Shown here piece after piece: positions 16,242-25,364 of a DNA stretch of 64,000 nucleotides. Both the position numbers and the translations under genes were made by a program. Origin of the DNA: Streptomyces albus subsp. albus (GTDB taxonomy: Bacteria > Actinomycetota > Actinomycetes > Streptomycetales > Streptomycetaceae); assembly GCF_000719865.1 (NCBI RefSeq), contig NZ_JOID01000020.1, positions 1-64,000 on the forward strand, given 5' to 3'. Each line of letters opens with the position of its first letter. The first letter of the stretch is position 1. Below the pieces are notes generated by a model, which had not been told where the DNA came from, did not search any database, and saw nothing but the letters and a program-made list of their open reading frames with translations.

Positions 16242-19193
16242 TCAGTGTTGGTGCCCTGGACGTGACGCGGCGGTCCGGGCTTCGGTGAGCGCGTTCAGCG
16301 CCGCACGCAGGCCATCGTGATTCCCCGTCTCGCGGGCCAGCCGTTCCGCTCGCTCGAAGTGGGCCAACGCCTCCTCGTGCCGTCCTGAGTTCCGGTACGC
16401 CCTGCCGAGTCCGACCAGGTACTCCGCCTCGCACCGCGGGTCGGGAATCGTTCGGCAACTGTGCAGGGCCTTGAAGAGATACGCGAAGGCGCGCTCGGTG
16501 TCCCCCAGCGCGTCATGGACGCAGCCGAGGTTGTGATACAGGTTGGCCAGTTGCTGCCGTCCTCCTGCGCTGCGAGCCAGAGCGAGTGCCTGCTGGTAGT
16601 AGTCGAGCGCTTCTCCGTGGCGGCCTCGGCGGTAGTGGATTTCGCCGAGGTTGTTGAGGGCCTTGGTCTGGCCGTAGCGATTTTCGATCGCCTTCTCGAT
16701 GTCCAGTACCGCTCGGAAGTGCCGGACCGCTGCAGCGTGCTGGCCGTCCACACCCCTCGCGACCCCGCGGATGTTGAGCGACTCGGCCTCGCCTCTGCGG
16801 TTGCCCTCGGCCCGGTGGAGTACCAGCGCCTCGTCAAGGCAGCGGTCCCCCTCCTCTCGGCGGCCCGCGAAATGGTGGGCGCGGCCCATGGTTGTGAGTG
16901 CTTCGGCCAGAACCCAGCGGTCCTCCGTTTGCCGGCTCATGGCCAGGGCCTGTTCGGCGCGGTGCAGCGCGTCGTCGCGGCGGCCTTGGTTCCACAGGGC
17001 GGATGCCTGTTCCACCAGGCACAGCGCCTCGGCAGCGGCGTCACCCCGCCGTCTCCAGGTGGCGAGGGCCGCGTCCGCCAGCCGGATGGCCACATTCCAC
17101 ATGCCCCAGGTGTCGAACGCCCTGGCCAGGACGTGCGGGAACAGCCCGGCGTGGGCCGTTGGCATCAAGGCCGCGGCGTCCGCTGCGGCGAGCAGGTTCG
17201 CGCGCTCGGTGTCCAGCCAGCTCCCTCCGTCGTCGGCGTCGGCGAGCGCCGGCACCGCGGGCGGGGGATTCCCGGGCCGGATGTCCATCCTCCGGCGGGC
17301 GGGATGGGCGAGACGGTCGGCGCGGTCGGCCACCGTCAGGAAGTAGTCCAGCAGCCGCAGCAGTGCCGCCTCCCGGGCGGCGGAGGAGTCGGAACTCCGG
17401 CCCAAGCCGCGGGCGAAGTTCCGTACGAGGTCGTGGAACCGGTAGCGGTCGGGCAGCGGCTCCTCCAGCAGGTGGCAGTCGGTGAGCTCGCGCAGGCACC
17501 TGCGGACTGCAGCCGGTGCCGCCCCGCACACGGCCGCGGCCGCGTGCTCGGTCAGGTCGGGGCCGGGGTGCAGGGCCAGGAGGCGGAAGGCCTCCCGGGT
17601 GGTGGAGCCGAGTTCCGCGTAGGACATCCGGAAGGCGTTCCCCACCGCCGGGACGCCGTCGGTCTCGTCCAGCGGATCCGTCCCCGCCAGCCGGTCCGCG
17701 AGGTCTTCGGCCTGCAGAGGTTCCCGGTGGCGGAGCTGGGCGGCGGCCATGCCCACGGCGAGGGGGTGGCGGCCGCAGAGATCCACGACCCGGCGCACGG
17801 CGTCGTTGTCCGAGGCCCCGGCCGATCCGGTGACGCGGGCGAAGAGGGCGGTCGCCTCGGCCTGTGTGGGGACGTCGAGCGCCAGCCAGCCCGCACCTTC
17901 CAGATCGGTGAGGCGGTGTCTGCTGGTGACGATGACACGGCAGGTGGGCGAGCCGGGCAGCAGGGGACGCACCTGTGCGGAGTTCTCGGCGTCGTCGATC
18001 AGCAGGAGCGCCCTGCGGTCCGCCATCTGACTGCGCCACAGCGCGGCCCGCTCGGCGAGCCCGCCGCCCAGGTTCTCCGGGTCCATGCCGTTCTCCAGCA
18101 GCAGGGACGCCAGTACCTCCGAGAGGCCGGCCGGTTGCGGTCCGTGCGAGCGCAGGTCGATGTGGTAACGGCCGTCCGGATAGCGTTCCTTCATCCGGTG
18201 AGCCGCATGCGTGGCCAGCGCGGTCTTCCCGACCCCGGCGAGGCCGTGGACCACGGTCACGGGGAGCGCCGTGGTGTCCGGATCGTTCTCTGCCAGGAGT
18301 ACGCGGAGTTCGTCGCGGCGGCCGGTGAAGGTGGGGATGTCGCGGAGCAGGGTGTCGGGGCAGCGCAGTGCCGCTGTCACCGGGGCTGGTGCCGTTGCCC
18401 GTGGTGCCGCCCGTTCGGAGGGCGTGGGGGCTGCGGGCGGGGCGAGGGAGGCGGAGTCGTGTTCGAGGATCTGCTGGTGCAGGCGCTGCAACTCCGGTAA
18501 GGGCGGCAGCCCGCTCTTGCGGTGGAGCCGGTGCCGCAGGCGGTGGTAGACCGCCAGCGCCTCGGTGTGGCGGCCGCAGCGGTACAGCGCGCGCATGAGT
18601 TGACCGTGGACACCCTCCGAGGTCGGGTGCTCGTCGGTCATTTCCCGTAGCTCGCCAATGAGTTCGTGGTGACGGCCTTGGTCCAGCTCCAGCCCGATGC
18701 GGAATTCCCGGAGGGCGCGGTGCTCCTCGCCGAGCCGTTGGCGGAGCGAGGCCGTCCGCTCGCCGGGGAACTCGGCGAAGGGCTCACCCCGCCACAGGGC
18801 CTCGGCCTCGCGGAGCAGGCCGGCCGCCTCCCCGGCGGCCCCCTGCCGGGCCAGCTGCCTGGCCCGTCTCTCCAGCCGTCGTGAACGGTGGAGGTCGACG
18901 GACTCCTCCGGGACGTCCAGCCGGTAGGTGCGCGAGAGGTGGGGGAGTTCGGCCCGTTCACCGAGGACGGGGCGGAGCCGTGTCCTGAGCCGGGACACCA
19001 GCGGCTGGAGGGCAGCCGCGCCCGAGGGCGGCGGCTCTCCGTCCCAGATCCGGTCCAGGAGCCGGTCCGCCGGCACGGGCCGGCCTGCGGCGTACAGCAG
19101 CAGGGCCAGAAGACAGCGCTCCTTGGGCGGTCCGAGCGGCAACCGCTTGCCGTCGCGCCACAGTTCGAGTGGTCCGAGCATGCGGAACTCCAC
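16242..19193 (-). CDS. AfsR-type SARP regulator with NB-ARC ATPase and TPR domains
   Basis: A large regulator of about 983 residues. I chose the GTG at 19193 behind a GGGGGG run; an ATG 12 codons upstream lacks a ribosome site. Domain order: winged-helix DNA-binding domain starting VEFRMLGPLELWRDG (1-95), BTAD helical domain (about 95-250, ending RLHQQILEHD), Pro/Ala linker, STAND/NB-ARC ATPase with P-loop GLAGVGKTALA (about 320) and Walker B ALLLIDDAENS, then tetratricopeptide repeats to the C-terminus (ALNNLGEIHYRRGRHGEALDYYQQAL). Relatives such as AfsR activate secondary-metabolism or developmental genes from 11-bp direct repeats. It is divergent from a two-gene operon (19491-21406), the obvious candidate target. 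No kinase gene is adjacent. Confidence 0.93.
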   Translation of the reverse strand: MEFRMLGPLELWRDGKRLPLGPPKERCLLALLLYAAGRPVPADRLLDRIWDGEPPPSGAAALQPLVSRLRTRLRPVLGERAELPHLSRTYRLDVPEESVDLHRSRRLERRARQLARQGAAGEAAGLLREAEALWRGEPFAEFPGERTASLRQRLGEEHRALREFRIGLELDQGRHHELIGELREMTDEHPTSEGVHGQLMRALYRCGRHTEALAVYHRLRHRLHRKSGLPPLPELQRLHQQILEHDSASLAPPAAPTPSERAAPRATAPAPVTAALRCPDTLLRDIPTFTGRRDELRVLLAENDPDTTALPVTVVHGLAGVGKTALATHAAHRMKERYPDGRYHIDLRSHGPQPAGLSEVLASLLLENGMDPENLGGGLAERAALWRSQMADRRALLLIDDAENSAQVRPLLPGSPTCRVIVTSRHRLTDLEGAGWLALDVPTQAEATALFARVTGSAGASDNDAVRRVVDLCGRHPLAVGMAAAQLRHREPLQAEDLADRLAGTDPLDETDGVPAVGNAFRMSYAELGSTTREAFRLLALHPGPDLTEHAAAAVCGAAPAAVRRCLRELTDCHLLEEPLPDRYRFHDLVRNFARGLGRSSDSSAAREAALLRLLDYFLTVADRADRLAHPARRRMDIRPGNPPPAVPALADADDGGSWLDTERANLLAAADAAALMPTAHAGLFPHVLARAFDTWGMWNVAIRLADAALATWRRRGDAAAEALCLVEQASALWNQGRRDDALHRAEQALAMSRQTEDRWVLAEALTTMGRAHHFAGRREEGDRCLDEALVLHRAEGNRRGEAESLNIRGVARGVDGQHAAAVRHFRAVLDIEKAIENRYGQTKALNNLGEIHYRRGRHGEALDYYQQALALARSAGGRQQLANLYHNLGCVHDALGDTERAFAYLFKALHSCRTIPDPRCEAEYLVGLGRAYRNSGRHEEALAHFERAERLARETGNHDGLRAALNALTEARTAASRPGHQH

Positions 19194-19490
19194 GAGCGAC
19201 CCCCCAGCCGGTCGTCGTCCCTTCCCCATGACGTGACGGCTTGCGCCACGAGTAAACGGTTGCACAGAGTCAGGTTCAGGGGGAGGGCGCACAAGGGAGC
19301 AGAGGGTCGCGTTCGCGCTCCGGAGAAACGAGCCCTGCCACCGCAGCCGTGCCGCAAGCGTTCCGCAAGGCATTCGTCCACCGGCCCGGGCAGCCACCCG
19401 TCACCGACCGCAAAGGCGCGGACGGCGGCAAGTGCGTTGCGCCGCCGGGCATCCCGGCCCCGGCGGCGACGGCTCACGGGGGGAGAACAG

Positions 19491-20741
19491 ATGAGTTTCC
19501 TGTCCGATTCCGAGTGGCACCACGTGCCCATGCGCCTGGACGCGGCGCGCTGGGCCACCTGGAGAAGCACCAAGCGGGTCCTGATCGTGGTGCACACCGT
19601 CACCACCGGCCAGCGGCTGCTGGAGGTCGCCCGCCTGCTGGAGGGGGACCCGCGTGTGCAAATCGTCTTCACCATGGCACCGGACGTGTTCAGCAACGGG
19701 GTGGCCGAGTTCCTCGACGGGCTCAAGGCCGTCGTCCTGCCGTGGCGGCAGGCAGTGCAGACGGCCTTCAACCTGGCGCTCGCCTCCGGGCACGAAGGAC
19801 TGCACGAACTGCATGCGCCCGTGGTGGTGCTGCCCCACGGCGCGGGCCACAACAAGCTGATCGCGGGCGGCCGCTCCGCACGCGCCGTCGCGGACCGCGG
19901 CGTCTACGGCCTGAGCCGCCAGTGGCTGGTGCGGGACGGCGCCGTCGTGCCCGACACGATTGTCCTGGCGCACCGGGAGGACCTGGTGCGCCTGGGCCGG
20001 CACTGCCCGGAGGCACTGCCCGTGGCCGAAGTGGTGGGTGACCCCTGCTACGACCGGATCAAGGCGAGCACACCGTTGCGGGCTCTGTACCGGACGGCGA
20101 TGGGGGTGGAGTCGCGGCAGCGACTGGTCGTCGTCTCATCGACCTGGGGCCCGAACTCCCTGATGGCCCGGTCACCGAGACTCATACAGCGCCTGGTGCG
20201 GGAACTGCCCCGGCACGACTGCCGGCCGGCGCTGCTGCTGCACCCCAATGCCTGGAATGCGCACGGGGAGTGGCAGATCCGGACCTGGCTCGCCGACCTG
20301 CGCCGGGCCGGCCTGGCGCTGGTGAGCCAGCACGCGGACTGGACCGGGGTGCTGGTGGCCGCCGACTACATCGTCAGCGACCACGGGTCAATGGCCCTGT
20401 ACGGCACCGCGACCGGAGTGCCCGTCCTCATGGACGGCTGTCCCGAGGCCGATGTCGATCCCGGCTCCCCGGTCGCCGAGCTGAGCCTTTTCGCGCACCG
20501 GATCAATCAGTCCCAGCCGGTGCGCAGGCAACTGGCGAGGAGCCTCGCGGAATACCGGCAGGAGGACTACGCGCGAGTGGCCGGCAGGATCACCTCGGAG
20601 CCCGGGCGCTTCGGAGTGCACATGCGGGCCCTGCTCTACCGCAAACTGCGGCTCCGCGCGCCGTCGGGCCATCCGGACACACAAACCGCGCGCAGACCGG
20701 AACTCGTGCGCGAGTGCGACGACGGGATCGGTGCGCTGTGA
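19491..20741 (+). CDS. GT-B-like protein, possible CDP-glycerol/teichoic-acid transferase fold
   Basis: A 416-residue protein; the ATG follows GGGGGAG. I do not recognise a precise family. The Rossmann-like first half (RVLIVVHTVTTGQRLLEVARLL, VVVLPHGAGHNKLI) and the second half containing VVSSTWGPNSLM and YIVSDHGSMALYGTATGVPVLM resemble CDP-glycerol glycerophosphotransferases and related GT-B enzymes. In those, the final block binds the nucleotide donor. There is no signal peptide or membrane span. It is translationally coupled to the next gene (GTGA overlap) and divergent from the AfsR-like regulator, so a regulated surface-polymer or secondary-metabolite step is plausible but unproven. Confidence 0.6.
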   Translation: MSFLSDSEWHHVPMRLDAARWATWRSTKRVLIVVHTVTTGQRLLEVARLLEGDPRVQIVFTMAPDVFSNGVAEFLDGLKAVVLPWRQAVQTAFNLALASGHEGLHELHAPVVVLPHGAGHNKLIAGGRSARAVADRGVYGLSRQWLVRDGAVVPDTIVLAHREDLVRLGRHCPEALPVAEVVGDPCYDRIKASTPLRALYRTAMGVESRQRLVVVSSTWGPNSLMARSPRLIQRLVRELPRHDCRPALLLHPNAWNAHGEWQIRTWLADLRRAGLALVSQHADWTGVLVAADYIVSDHGSMALYGTATGVPVLMDGCPEADVDPGSPVAELSLFAHRINQSQPVRRQLARSLAEYRQEDYARVAGRITSEPGRFGVHMRALLYRKLRLRAPSGHPDTQTARRPELVRECDDGIGAL

Positions 20742-21406
20742 CCCGGCTGCGGCAAGGGGCGGTCACAAGCGGCCTTCCCTCGGCGGCCCCCGGCCGCAAG
20801 GGACTGCTGGCACTGCTCATTCCCGACGGACGCCCCGGCCCGGCCGCCCTCGCCGTGCCGTTGGGGGAGGAGCCATACCCGGGACCCGGCGCGGCAGTCG
20901 TGGAGCGGATCGCCGTCACGGGGCAGGAGCCCAGGGCAGCGGGTACTGACCGGCATCTGCGGGTCTCCCTGACCGGCCGGCCCACAGGCGTCCCCGGGCG
21001 CGCCGGACGCACGGGACCGGCGGCTCTCGCGGGGCTCGCCGACGTACTCACGGCGCGGCTCCGCTCCGGGTGGGACCCGTGCCGTGCCATGGCGTGGGCT
21101 GAGCTGCTGGGACGCCGCAATCCGGGCGCCCTCGTGGTCCTGGTACACGGCGGTGCGGACGGCCGGGTACTGCTCCGTACCGGAGAGGCCGTGATCCGCG
21201 TGCACGTGGCCTCCGTGGCGGCAGCGGGTCCGGCGCGGGCGGTCCGGCCGCTGTGGGGGTCCGTACTGCATGCCTGGCTGACCGCCGGAGTACCGCTGCC
21301 GGACCTGCTCCCGGCGACCGTCCAGCTGTCCGAACTCGCCACACCACCGCTGGGCGCGGCGGGCGTTGTGGCGTGGCGGCAGACTCTGCGGCTCGTCCGC
21401 CACTGA
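20738..21406 (+). CDS. Hypothetical protein coupled to the GT-B-like gene
   Basis: A 222-residue protein starting at the GTG that overlaps the upstream stop by 4 nt. I do not recognise it. It is Ala/Gly/Arg-rich with three hydrophobic strand-like segments (GLLALLIPDG, ALVVLVHGGADG, AVIRVHVASVAA) and no signal peptide or clear membrane helix. Tight coupling implies that it works with the preceding protein. A regulatory or accessory subunit is possible. Confidence 0.6.
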   Translation: MTRLRQGAVTSGLPSAAPGRKGLLALLIPDGRPGPAALAVPLGEEPYPGPGAAVVERIAVTGQEPRAAGTDRHLRVSLTGRPTGVPGRAGRTGPAALAGLADVLTARLRSGWDPCRAMAWAELLGRRNPGALVVLVHGGADGRVLLRTGEAVIRVHVASVAAAGPARAVRPLWGSVLHAWLTAGVPLPDLLPATVQLSELATPPLGAAGVVAWRQTLRLVRH

Positions 21407-21479
21407 GCGGTCGACCCGGGTACCGGAGCCGGCCGGTCGGGGTTCCGGCTGCCGGCACCGGGCGGCCGGCGTCCCGATC

Positions 21480-21510
21480 GGCCCACCCCTCTCCGGCGGA
21501 GGGGCGGGCC
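21480..21510. terminator. Terminator between convergent genes
   Basis: GGCCCACCCCTC (21480-21491) pairs with GAGGGGCGGGCC (21499-21510) with one mismatch and a 7-nt loop. It lies between the hypothetical gene and the NLR gene, which end toward each other. Confidence 0.65.
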
Positions 21511-21553
21511 GGTCTCGTTCGGGAGGCCAGTCCTGCCCCTCCCGCCGGTGATG

Positions 21554-23761
21554 CTACGGGCCGGAGGGCGGGCCGCCGAGCCGACCCAACCGCGCGCGCA
21601 GGGCGCCGGCGGCCGGAACCGCGAGCCTGTCGTAGTGCTCCAGAGCCTCGGCGTAGCGGCTGCGGGCCGTACCGTTCTGTCCGAGGTGTTCCGCGAGCTC
21701 TCCCAGTGCCTCCAGCGCACGCGCCAGTTCGTAACCGGCCTGGCTCTCGCGCAGTGCGGCGACCGCCCGGCGCAGACGTTCCCCGGCTTCCTCCGCCCGG
21801 CCGAGCCCTGTGAGCGCGCGGCCGAGCAGGATGCCCGCACGGGCCGCGTTGTACGGGTCGCCTTCCTCCGCCAGGACTTCGTGCGCGCGGGAGGCATGAG
21901 TGACCGCGGGCTCGGAATCCCCTCTTCTCAGGGACGTGTCGGCGAGGTTGAGAGACGCCAGGCCCCCGGCGCGGCGGTCGCCGTGCCGCGGGCACTCCTC
22001 CGCGGCGCGCCGGAAGAATCCGGCCGCTTCGTCGAGTCGGCCAAGTCCGAGACAGGCCAGCCCCCGGTAGTTGAGTGTGCGGGCGTGCCCCAGGGCGTCG
22101 CCGCTCTCGCGGAACAGCCGTGCGGCCTCGTTGAACATCTCCAACGCGCGGGCGTGCCCGCCGGTGTCGAGCTCCCCCAGCCCGCCCGAGGTGAGCATCC
22201 GGCACTGGGCCGCCCGGTCCCCGCAGGTCCGGGCCGCGGCAAGCCCTTCCCGGTGGGCCGCCCGCCAGGACTCGTAGTGCTTCCGCCGGGTGAACAGCGG
22301 CCACATCGCGTCAGCCAGCTGCCAAGCGACCGCCGGTACGTCCGCCTTGCGCGCGAGCCCGATGGCGGCCATCAGATTGCCGTGTTCGCGCTCCAGCCAG
22401 TCCAGGGCGGCCCGCGGGTCCCCGTGGAAGTCCTCGGCGACCGGCTGGCCCGGTCCGTAGGTCCGCGGCAGCGAGCGGTGATGCGGGTCGAGCACGCATT
22501 CGGCCGCGGTGGCCGAGGCGAGGTAGTGGTCGAGGAGCCGTCGCAGCGCCCGTTCCCGGTCCTCCGGCTCGTGCTCGGTCTCCAACAGGCCACGGGCGTG
22601 CAGCCGCACCAGATCGTGCAGGCGGTAGCGCTCCTCACCGGTCCCGAACAGCAGGTTCGCGTCGAGCAGTTGGTCGAGAAGGTCCAGGATGTCACCAGCC
22701 GGGGCCTCGCCGGGCGGGCCGGCGGAGAGGGCACGGGCCGCGTTCACACCGAAGTCCGCGCCGGGATGCAGAGCGAGCAGCCGGTACAGGCGTGCGGCCG
22801 GACCGGTCAGGGCCCGGTGGGACAGATCGAGAGCGGCGCGCACGCTGTGGTCGTCCTCAATGGTCATGGCGTCCAATCGGCTGTGCTCGTCCGACAGAGC
22901 CCGCACCATGGCCCGGAGCGGGCGTCCGGGGCGGGCGGCGAGGCGGGCGCCCACCACGCGGACGGCCAGAGGCAGCCCGGCGCAGAGCCCCGCCAGGGCC
23001 CGGGCCTCGGCCGGTTCGTCCCTCACCCGCCCGTCGCCCAGGGTGGACGCCAGCAGTTCGACAGCGGCGTCCGCCCCCAGCGGGTCGAGACCCATGGAAA
23101 GACAGCCGTCCACCGAGAGGCCCGGAAGCCGCCAGCGGCTCGTCACCACCGCGAGGCAGGTCCCACTCGGCAGCAGCGGCCGTACCTGCGCCGCAGAAAC
23201 CGCATCGTCCAGCAGCACCGCCAGCCGCCGGCCGGCGGTGAGGGAACGGTAGAGCCCGAGTCTCTCCTCCGTCTCCGCGGGAACGCCCTCGGCGGGCACA
23301 CCCAGGGCCCGCAGGAACATGCCCAGCACCGTTCCGGGGTGGGCCGGGCCGTCCGGCGACTGCGCCCCCAGCCCGGCGAAGAGCTGGCCGTCCGGCACCG
23401 TCGAACGGATGCCGTGCAGCCAGTGCAGCGCCAGGGCGGTCTTGCCGACCCCTCCCAGCCCGGAGATCGTCACGGCCGTGGGCCCCTCGCCGCGTATGGC
23501 CCGCTCCCTGAACCGGTCCAGGGCCCTCAACTCGCTCTCCCGGTTCGCCACCCGGCTCACCGGCGGCAGTTGCCGGGGAGGGCTGGTGCTCCCGGACGGA
23601 GCGCCGAGCAGGCGGATGTCGCCGTGGACGGCACCGACCTGCACGCTCGGTCCGTGGACCGTTCCCCCGAGATCGTTCCGCACACCGGCGTTCCCGGTAC
23701 TCCGGGCGTCTTCGGCCTCCGAGCCTTCGCCGTGGTGCCGCCCCAGCCCTCTGCCCGTCAT
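21554..23761 (-). CDS. STAND/NLR-type ATPase with N-terminal amyloid-type motif and TPRs
   Basis: About 735 residues. The ATG at 23761 follows GGGGGG at four bases; another ATG lies five codons upstream. The architecture is a short N-terminal tail, an NB-ARC ATPase with P-loop SGLGGVGKTALAL (about 104) and Walker B LAVLLDDAVS, a winged-helix segment (RYRLHDLVRLHARGL), then TPR repeats (TLNYRGLACLGLGRLDEAAGFF) to the end. It lacks the SARP DNA-binding domain. Instead the tail (about 28-51) carries NDLGGTVHGPSVQVGAVHG, matching the C-terminal motif of the divergent neighbour. That arrangement is the one described for bacterial NLRs that signal through amyloid (BASS/RHIM-like) motifs. A sensor that assembles on ligand binding and nucleates its effector is the inferred role. 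Confidence 0.85.
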   Translation of the reverse strand: MTGRGLGRHHGEGSEAEDARSTGNAGVRNDLGGTVHGPSVQVGAVHGDIRLLGAPSGSTSPPRQLPPVSRVANRESELRALDRFRERAIRGEGPTAVTISGLGGVGKTALALHWLHGIRSTVPDGQLFAGLGAQSPDGPAHPGTVLGMFLRALGVPAEGVPAETEERLGLYRSLTAGRRLAVLLDDAVSAAQVRPLLPSGTCLAVVTSRWRLPGLSVDGCLSMGLDPLGADAAVELLASTLGDGRVRDEPAEARALAGLCAGLPLAVRVVGARLAARPGRPLRAMVRALSDEHSRLDAMTIEDDHSVRAALDLSHRALTGPAARLYRLLALHPGADFGVNAARALSAGPPGEAPAGDILDLLDQLLDANLLFGTGEERYRLHDLVRLHARGLLETEHEPEDRERALRRLLDHYLASATAAECVLDPHHRSLPRTYGPGQPVAEDFHGDPRAALDWLEREHGNLMAAIGLARKADVPAVAWQLADAMWPLFTRRKHYESWRAAHREGLAAARTCGDRAAQCRMLTSGGLGELDTGGHARALEMFNEAARLFRESGDALGHARTLNYRGLACLGLGRLDEAAGFFRRAAEECPRHGDRRAGGLASLNLADTSLRRGDSEPAVTHASRAHEVLAEEGDPYNAARAGILLGRALTGLGRAEEAGERLRRAVAALRESQAGYELARALEALGELAEHLGQNGTARSRYAEALEHYDRLAVPAAGALRARLGRLGGPPSGP
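23609..23680 (-). other. Amyloid-signalling-type motif at the NLR N-terminus
   Basis: The encoded segment contains N-D-L-G-G-TVHG-PSV-Q-VGAV-HG-DIRL. TVHG, three residues, Gln, four residues, HG is exactly the spacing in the neighbouring effector-like protein. Glycines, the central Gln and alternating beta-branched residues are the hallmarks of RHIM-like amyloid motifs. Confidence 0.7.
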
Positions 23762-24037
23762 GACGCCCCCCGTCATCGGCCGTCCGCCGGCAACTCCTCC
23801 TCTGATCCTGGCGCGTTCGCAGGGAAATCAGTCCTGTCGGCGGACCTCGCGCGGCGAGTTCTGCGTATGTACACCGGAGCCGTCTGCAGCCGTGCCCCCG
23901 GCCGGAACCCGGTTCGCCCTGCTCAGGGGAGTGACCGATCCCGGCGCGGGAGGCTCGGGAGCAGCCGGGGTCTGTTGTGAAACAGTCCGGTTTCCCCCGG
24001 TGTGGGACTCTCGGTGTACGCGCTGGAGGGGAGACCG

Positions 24038-24538
24038 ATGGAACCCGAACTTGCCGCCCTGGCCGCTTCCGGAGCCGCCGCCCTGGTGGGAGCCATGGTG
24101 ACCGACGCCTGGGCCCAGACGAAGACACGGGTGGCGGCGCTGCTCGGACGGACCGGGCCACCTGACCCGCCCGGTTCCTCCGTGACGACCTCCATGGAGG
24201 AGGAACTGGAGTCGTCACGGCAGGAGTTGGAGGAGGCCCGGGCCGACGGGGACGGGACGGTGGCTGCCGGGATCGAGGCGATGTGGCGGATGCGGCTGCG
24301 GGCGCTGCTGCACGCCGACCCGGAGGCCGCCGCGACGCTCCGGCGGCTCCTGGACGAACTGGCCCCGGCCGGACACCCTGAGACCGCGGTGCACAACGAG
24401 ATCCGGGGCGCCACCGTGCACGGAGCCGTCATCCAAGGCCGGGACTTCCACGGTTCCGTCACCTTGGGGACCCCGCACCCGCCCCCGTCGGCCGGCGGCG
24501 CGGGTGCGGACCCGATCCCGCCGCCTCCGCCCGCCTGA
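24038..24538 (+). CDS. Small effector-like protein (Bell-domain type) with C-terminal amyloid motif
   Basis: 166 residues; the ATG follows GGAGGGGAG. The N-terminus starts MEPELAALAASGAAALVGAM, a small-residue hydrophobic helix, followed by an amphipathic region and a charged helical segment (MEEELESSRQELEEARADG; RMRLRALLHADPEAAATLRRLLDEL). Residues 120-143 carry NEIRGATVHGAVIQGRDFHG, aligned with the NLR motif with one gap. A Pro-rich tail follows. The layout (hydrophobic helical domain, then amyloid motif) fits the effector described in NLR-associated bacterial amyloid systems, where the helical domain is thought to attack membranes. It is head-to-head with the NLR gene, 276 bp apart. Function is inferred; similar proteins are common and unannotated in Streptomyces. 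Confidence 0.75.
   Translation: MEPELAALAASGAAALVGAMVTDAWAQTKTRVAALLGRTGPPDPPGSSVTTSMEEELESSRQELEEARADGDGTVAAGIEAMWRMRLRALLHADPEAAATLRRLLDELAPAGHPETAVHNEIRGATVHGAVIQGRDFHGSVTLGTPHPPPSAGGAGADPIPPPPPA
24392..24466 (+). other. Amyloid-signalling-type motif at the effector C-terminus
   Basis: Encodes the segment with TVHG-AVI-Q-GRDF-HG. The shared frame TVHG-x3-Q-x4-HG and the upstream N-x3-G match the motif in the divergent NLR. It is followed only by a Pro-rich tail. Confidence 0.7.
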
Positions 24539-24722
24539 CCGTTCCGGCCCCGGCTCCCGGGCCGGGACCGTCCGGAATCCGCCTTTTCTGTTACGCGGTG
24601 ATGGTCCGACCGGGGGCAAGCGGTCGGTAGCCTGCGTGGTGCCCAGCCGCCCGGAGACGCGAATCCCCGCGCGGGACGGCCGTCATCCGCCGTGGCCCTC
24701 CGGAGAAACGAGGCGTGTGCCG

Positions 24723-25340
24723 ATGAGTCCCGAATTCCTGATCACGTCGTTCGTCATCGTGGTGTCACCCGGCACGGGGGCGCTCTACACCATCGCCACC
24801 GGGCTGTACCGGGGCTTCCGCCAGAGCGTGGTGGCCGCCTTCGGCTGCACGCTCGGGATCGTGCCCCATCTCGCGGCCGCGGTCGCCGGGCTGGCCGCGA
24901 TCCTGCACACCAGCGCGGTCGTCTTCCAGACCTTCAAGTACCTGGGAGTGGCCTACCTCCTCTACATGGCCTGGAAGACCTTGCGGGAGCGGGGCACGCT
25001 CACCCCGGCCGAGCCGGGGGAGGAGAAGCGGTCGGCGCTGCGCACCACGGGCACGGCCGTGCTCATCAACGTCCTCAACCCCAAACTGTCCATCTTCTTC
25101 CTGGCGTTCCTGCCGCAGTTCGTTCCGGTGAACGCGGCGAACACCCTTCCGCACATGCTGGAACTGAGCGCGGTGTTCATGGTGATGACGTTCGTGGTCT
25201 TCGTCCTGTACGGGCTCTTCGCCGCGGCCGTCCGGGACCATGTGATCACTCGTCCGAAGGTGCTTGCCTGGATGCGTCGCACCTTCGCCGCCGCGTTCGT
25301 CGGCATCGGGGCCCAGTTGGCCTTCAGCGGCAACAGGTGA
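24723..25340 (+). CDS. LysE/RhtB-family amino-acid exporter
   Basis: A 205-residue inner-membrane exporter with six predicted helices, the family length. The family signature near the N-terminus is present (FVIVVSPGTGALYTIATGLYRGFRQS, with the conserved Pro-Gly), as is the middle block LNPKLSIFFLAFLPQF. It exports amino acids or related metabolites by proton exchange; the substrate cannot be read from sequence. The ATG has a modest GAGG site upstream. It is monocistronic and convergent with the MFS gene, the stops being 24 bp apart. Confidence 0.9.
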   Translation: MSPEFLITSFVIVVSPGTGALYTIATGLYRGFRQSVVAAFGCTLGIVPHLAAAVAGLAAILHTSAVVFQTFKYLGVAYLLYMAWKTLRERGTLTPAEPGEEKRSALRTTGTAVLINVLNPKLSIFFLAFLPQFVPVNAANTLPHMLELSAVFMVMTFVVFVLYGLFAAAVRDHVITRPKVLAWMRRTFAAAFVGIGAQLAFSGNR

Positions 25341-25364
25341 CCACGGTCCCGCCCCCGGCCGGGC

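Noticed and set aside
16242..19193. Amyloid-type motif in the AfsR-like regulator
   Set aside because: No N-x3-G...Q...HG segment was found at either terminus, so it is not part of the NLR/effector system.
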